A stretch of 64,000 bases of DNA, taken from positions 62,001-126,000 of the forward strand of contig NZ_UAUI01000024.1 of NCBI RefSeq assembly GCF_900455735.1, read 5' to 3'. This stretch comes from Rhodococcus wratislaviensis (GTDB lineage: Bacteria; Actinomycetota; Actinomycetes; Mycobacteriales; Mycobacteriaceae). The notes beneath the pieces are model-generated. The model did not search any database, was not told the origin of the DNA, and saw only the letters and a program-made list of their open reading frames with translations. Below are positions 61,747 to 64,000 of this stretch, one piece after another. The stretch's first letter is position 1; each line of letters begins with the position of its first letter. Both the position numbers and the translations under genes were made by a program.

Positions 61747-62871
61747 ATGCGGCAACCCAAAGCAGGTACCACCAGCAGCAAGGCAGTCCGAACTGCAACG
61801 TGGGCGGCACTGCTATCGGTTGCCGTCTCCTGCGGCACCACCCCAGACCATCCGGGGGCCATCCTCGATGATCTCCCACCAGGCGCAGTCGGTGCCGTGT
61901 CCCTCGGGCCACAGGGTCTCGAATCAACAGGCGGCCGCGCGATCGTGTTCGTGTTCGATGAGGGGGGCAACGTTCTCGGCAGACTCGAAGACGAACCGAT
62001 CTATGCCAATCCTGTCTTGGCATCGAAGCAGAGCCTCGTCACAGCGTCTGGGCGAGCGGTCACCACACTCACGAGTACCTCAAGGATCGATGTCCCCGTC
62101 GATGAGGGCATCGTCGAGGCCGCAGCGAACAATCCCGAAACCGGTTCCGCAACCGTCTGGTTCAACAGTGGACGCACCAGCAATTTCGTCTCGGTCGACG
62201 CCGACGGCCAAACCCGCACGGGAAGCGTGCAGGGAATGGTACGAACGGCAACCTATTGCGGAGACCGCCAGTTCGCCGTCGTACGCGACATCATCCCCAC
62301 CGGGGAGATGACCAAACACCGGTTGTACGAGCTTCCGCCGGGTGGCGGGCTCGTCGTGCGTGGGGAATGGGACCTTCCCGTCGGCGTTGGACCAGCGTCG
62401 CGGAACCCCGCCTGCGCTGCTGACGGACAATCGATTCTTGCCCTGTGGAGGATGCCCGACCTGGCGCTGGTCCGCATCGATGTTTCGGACGGTTCGCAGT
62501 CCGAAACCGTTCTCGACATGCCTGGGTTCGCGCAGAACGCCTGGGGGACGACCGCGGTCGTCGGTGATCGGCTGTACTGGCTCAATCAGGACGGGCAGGT
62601 CCTGTCCGTTTCCACTACGGGCCCTTCGGCGGTGGCTCTGGAATGGGCGATTCCCGACCCGGACAAGACCACCACAACGGTCAGCGGAACAACCGTCACC
62701 GTGGTCAACTACCGAGGCCGGCCGGTGTTCTCTCAGCACGACTTGATCACCGGGAACCAGACGCGTGATCCGATTGAACTGCCCTGGCTCGAATCCATTG
62801 TCGGTTCACCGGCCGGAAACACCCTCTATTCGATCGCGGATGTCACCACACTGGAAGAACAGCCCCAGTAG
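61747..62871 (+). CDS. hypothetical lipoprotein
   Basis: A 374-residue exported protein. The N-terminus has a signal sequence and lipobox AVSC (Cys ~30). The rest is a beta-rich domain with repeated YWLNQDG/AVVGDRL-type strands that suggests a propeller-like fold. No enzyme motif is visible. Probably a surface-anchored binding protein; unknown function. Confidence 0.75.
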   Translation: MRQPKAGTTSSKAVRTATWAALLSVAVSCGTTPDHPGAILDDLPPGAVGAVSLGPQGLESTGGRAIVFVFDEGGNVLGRLEDEPIYANPVLASKQSLVTASGRAVTTLTSTSRIDVPVDEGIVEAAANNPETGSATVWFNSGRTSNFVSVDADGQTRTGSVQGMVRTATYCGDRQFAVVRDIIPTGEMTKHRLYELPPGGGLVVRGEWDLPVGVGPASRNPACAADGQSILALWRMPDLALVRIDVSDGSQSETVLDMPGFAQNAWGTTAVVGDRLYWLNQDGQVLSVSTTGPSAVALEWAIPDPDKTTTTVSGTTVTVVNYRGRPVFSQHDLITGNQTRDPIELPWLESIVGSPAGNTLYSIADVTTLEEQPQ

Positions 62872-62926
62872 AGGATCGTCATCCGGCTCCGCTGGGCGGT
62901 TTGCTGACAGCGAGCGCTGCGACACT

Positions 62927-63763
62927 ATGGCTATGACGTCTGATCTTGCGGTCAACCTCCTGGACACGTTCCCCGGCCGCATGTTGATCGATTGGTGGGG
63001 AGAGTGGCGCGCACTGCACCCAGAGTTCTCCTCCGCTGGGCAGTACGCCGCCTCGATCGACACCGAGGACTACTCGGGCCGCGTAGCGATGGTCCTTCAC
63101 ATGTATCTGTACGGCGGCGACTTCCAAGATGTCATCGACCTCGACACCTCCGACCCCGACATCGTGGAGATGAGCGAGGCCGTCGCAGCCGCACTCTCCT
63201 CACCGAACAGGGAAACACTGCTCTCCCCACAAAGTCATCACGGCAACCTCACCGAGTTCCGCACACTAAGCGTCGCTAACCGCCACCGACCCAGCGCTTT
63301 ACCGGACGGCGCCTTCTGGACGGCGACGAAGTTTGCTTGCGGAAACGATGCCTGGCTGCTCCACGGCGAACACGACGGAGAACGCAGTCCCCTGCGCTAC
63401 GACGTTCATTTCGATCCCGCCAAGGCGCGGATCGCGCGGGTCGATTCGGCGCCCGCATGGGAGGCGCTGCTGAAGGCGCATCCCCGCGAGCGTGAGGGGA
63501 CCGTGTTTCCCGATTGGCCGTCGATCGCCCAGGAGTGGGACGCGGTCCGCGTATCGCTCAGTGGACTGCTCTGCGCCGAACCGCTGATATCGCAAGTGCC
63601 CTACACCGGAGAAGATCCCAGCGGATATACCCACTGCCAGTCCGGCCCCTACGTCGGCGTCGCCGAATGGGCCGTTCCGAGCACAGCCTGGCTTCGTCCG
63701 TCAGCCCATATGAGGGTCGAGCCAACTGCCCCTGCAGGAGGGCAAGCGATCGATGACCGGTGA
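62927..63763 (+). CDS. hypothetical protein
   Basis: A 278-residue soluble protein, unrecognised. It begins MAMTSDLAVNLLDTFPGRMLIDWWGEW, with two ATGs two codons apart; contains AWEALLKAHPREREGTVFPDWPSIAQEWDAVRVS and PSGYTHCQSGPYVGVAEWAVPSTAWL. No signal peptide or TM segment. It follows the lipoprotein by 55 bases in the same direction, so they may be one transcript. Confidence 0.65.
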   Translation: MAMTSDLAVNLLDTFPGRMLIDWWGEWRALHPEFSSAGQYAASIDTEDYSGRVAMVLHMYLYGGDFQDVIDLDTSDPDIVEMSEAVAAALSSPNRETLLSPQSHHGNLTEFRTLSVANRHRPSALPDGAFWTATKFACGNDAWLLHGEHDGERSPLRYDVHFDPAKARIARVDSAPAWEALLKAHPREREGTVFPDWPSIAQEWDAVRVSLSGLLCAEPLISQVPYTGEDPSGYTHCQSGPYVGVAEWAVPSTAWLRPSAHMRVEPTAPAGGQAIDDR

Positions 63764-63867
63764 GCGATCAGTGAGTGGGAATCGATGCCTTCGACGGTTC
63801 ACCTACTGAAGCTGACATAGTGGGTTAGTACAACCGACCAGCAGCCTCTCGCGTGCAAAGGATTCCG

Positions 63868-64000
63868 ATGACGTCTCGGCTCGTTCCGGTGCTACTCGCG
63901 GGAGCGGCGGTTACCGCAGGTCTGCTAACTTCTTGCGGCTCGGACAACGAGGGCGACGATTCACCCGCATCAGCAACGGGCGTGGAGGCAACAGCCTTCG
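63868..64000 (+). CDS. lipoprotein, N-terminal part (cut by window end)
   Basis: An open frame starting at ATG 63868, after AAAGGA 5 bases upstream, runs off the window. It encodes a short basic start MTSR, a hydrophobic stretch VPVLLAGAAVTAGLL and a lipobox TSCGS with the lipidated Cys at ~23, followed by an acidic linker DNEGDDSP. Clearly a lipoprotein; its domain is beyond the window. Confidence 0.8.
   Translation, partial: MTSRLVPVLLAGAAVTAGLLTSCGSDNEGDDSPASATGVEATAF

Overview
This is a GC-rich, densely coded chromosomal window (about 60 genes, no rRNA, tRNA, IS element or CRISPR array seen). The content points to a Rhodococcus-type member of the Mycobacteriales: a GlnH/GlnX pair and a PknK-like kinase that match the mycobacterial proteins closely, a PF10081-type hydrolase, polyhydroxyalkanoate (PHA) genes, many GTG starts with GGAGG-like sites, and very broad catabolic capacity. 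The genus is inferred; no marker gene is present.

0.8-11.9 kb (minus strand): eleven closely packed genes run quinone oxidoreductase, TauD-type dioxygenase, beta-keto acid cleavage enzyme (BKACE), MFS transporter, small hydrolase, 3-oxoacid CoA-transferase A and B, acyl-CoA ligase, PHA synthase, MaoC/PhaJ-type hydratase, PHA depolymerase. A divergent AraC regulator (12.0 kb) is the likely controller. The unit suggests that acetoacetate and acyl-CoA from beta-keto acid cleavage feed storage polymer. A strong hairpin splits the unit at 8.8 kb.

13.8-20.0 kb (plus strand): a complete D-glucarate operon (ACS-family transporter, alpha-ketoglutaric semialdehyde dehydrogenase, KdgD, GudD), a terminator, then a LysR regulator.

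20.7-38.7 kb: an amine-catabolism island. It has a Rieske oxygenase with the bridging glutamate typical of quaternary-ammonium oxygenases, its VanB/CntB-like reductase, VOC protein, PucR and LysR regulators, flavin amine oxidase, aldehyde dehydrogenase, DHDPS-family aldolase, an FMN/4Fe-4S oxidoreductase of the trimethylamine dehydrogenase/N-demethylase class that lacks its NAD domain, two SDRs, an MHS transporter, and two nearly identical APC permeases in inverted orientation. The Rieske and aldehyde dehydrogenase genes share a duplicated promoter block, leader and first ten codons. I read this as a regulon for stepwise dealkylation and oxidation of an N-methylated amine, substrate unknown.

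38.7-46.0 kb: a GlnX-GlnH amino-acid sensing pair, divergent from a PknK-like kinase fused to an NB-ARC-type ATPase and LuxR domain; then a secreted beta-lactamase-like protein and a LapA-domain membrane protein.

46.0-51.1 kb: an orphan pair of small proteins behind stacked palindromes, a Gfo/Idh/MocA dehydrogenase with a TTG start, a SnoaL-like lipoprotein, guanine deaminase, and an unrecognised protein.

51.2-60.7 kb: cytochrome P450, methyltransferase, MFS transporter, TetR regulator with a palindromic operator, and its probable target operon (CoA ligase, acyl-CoA dehydrogenase, two DUF202 membrane proteins, serine hydrolase), then an SRPBCC protein. 60.7-64.0 kb: small hypothetical proteins, a divergent cold-shock-domain protein, and two lipoproteins, the last cut by the window edge.
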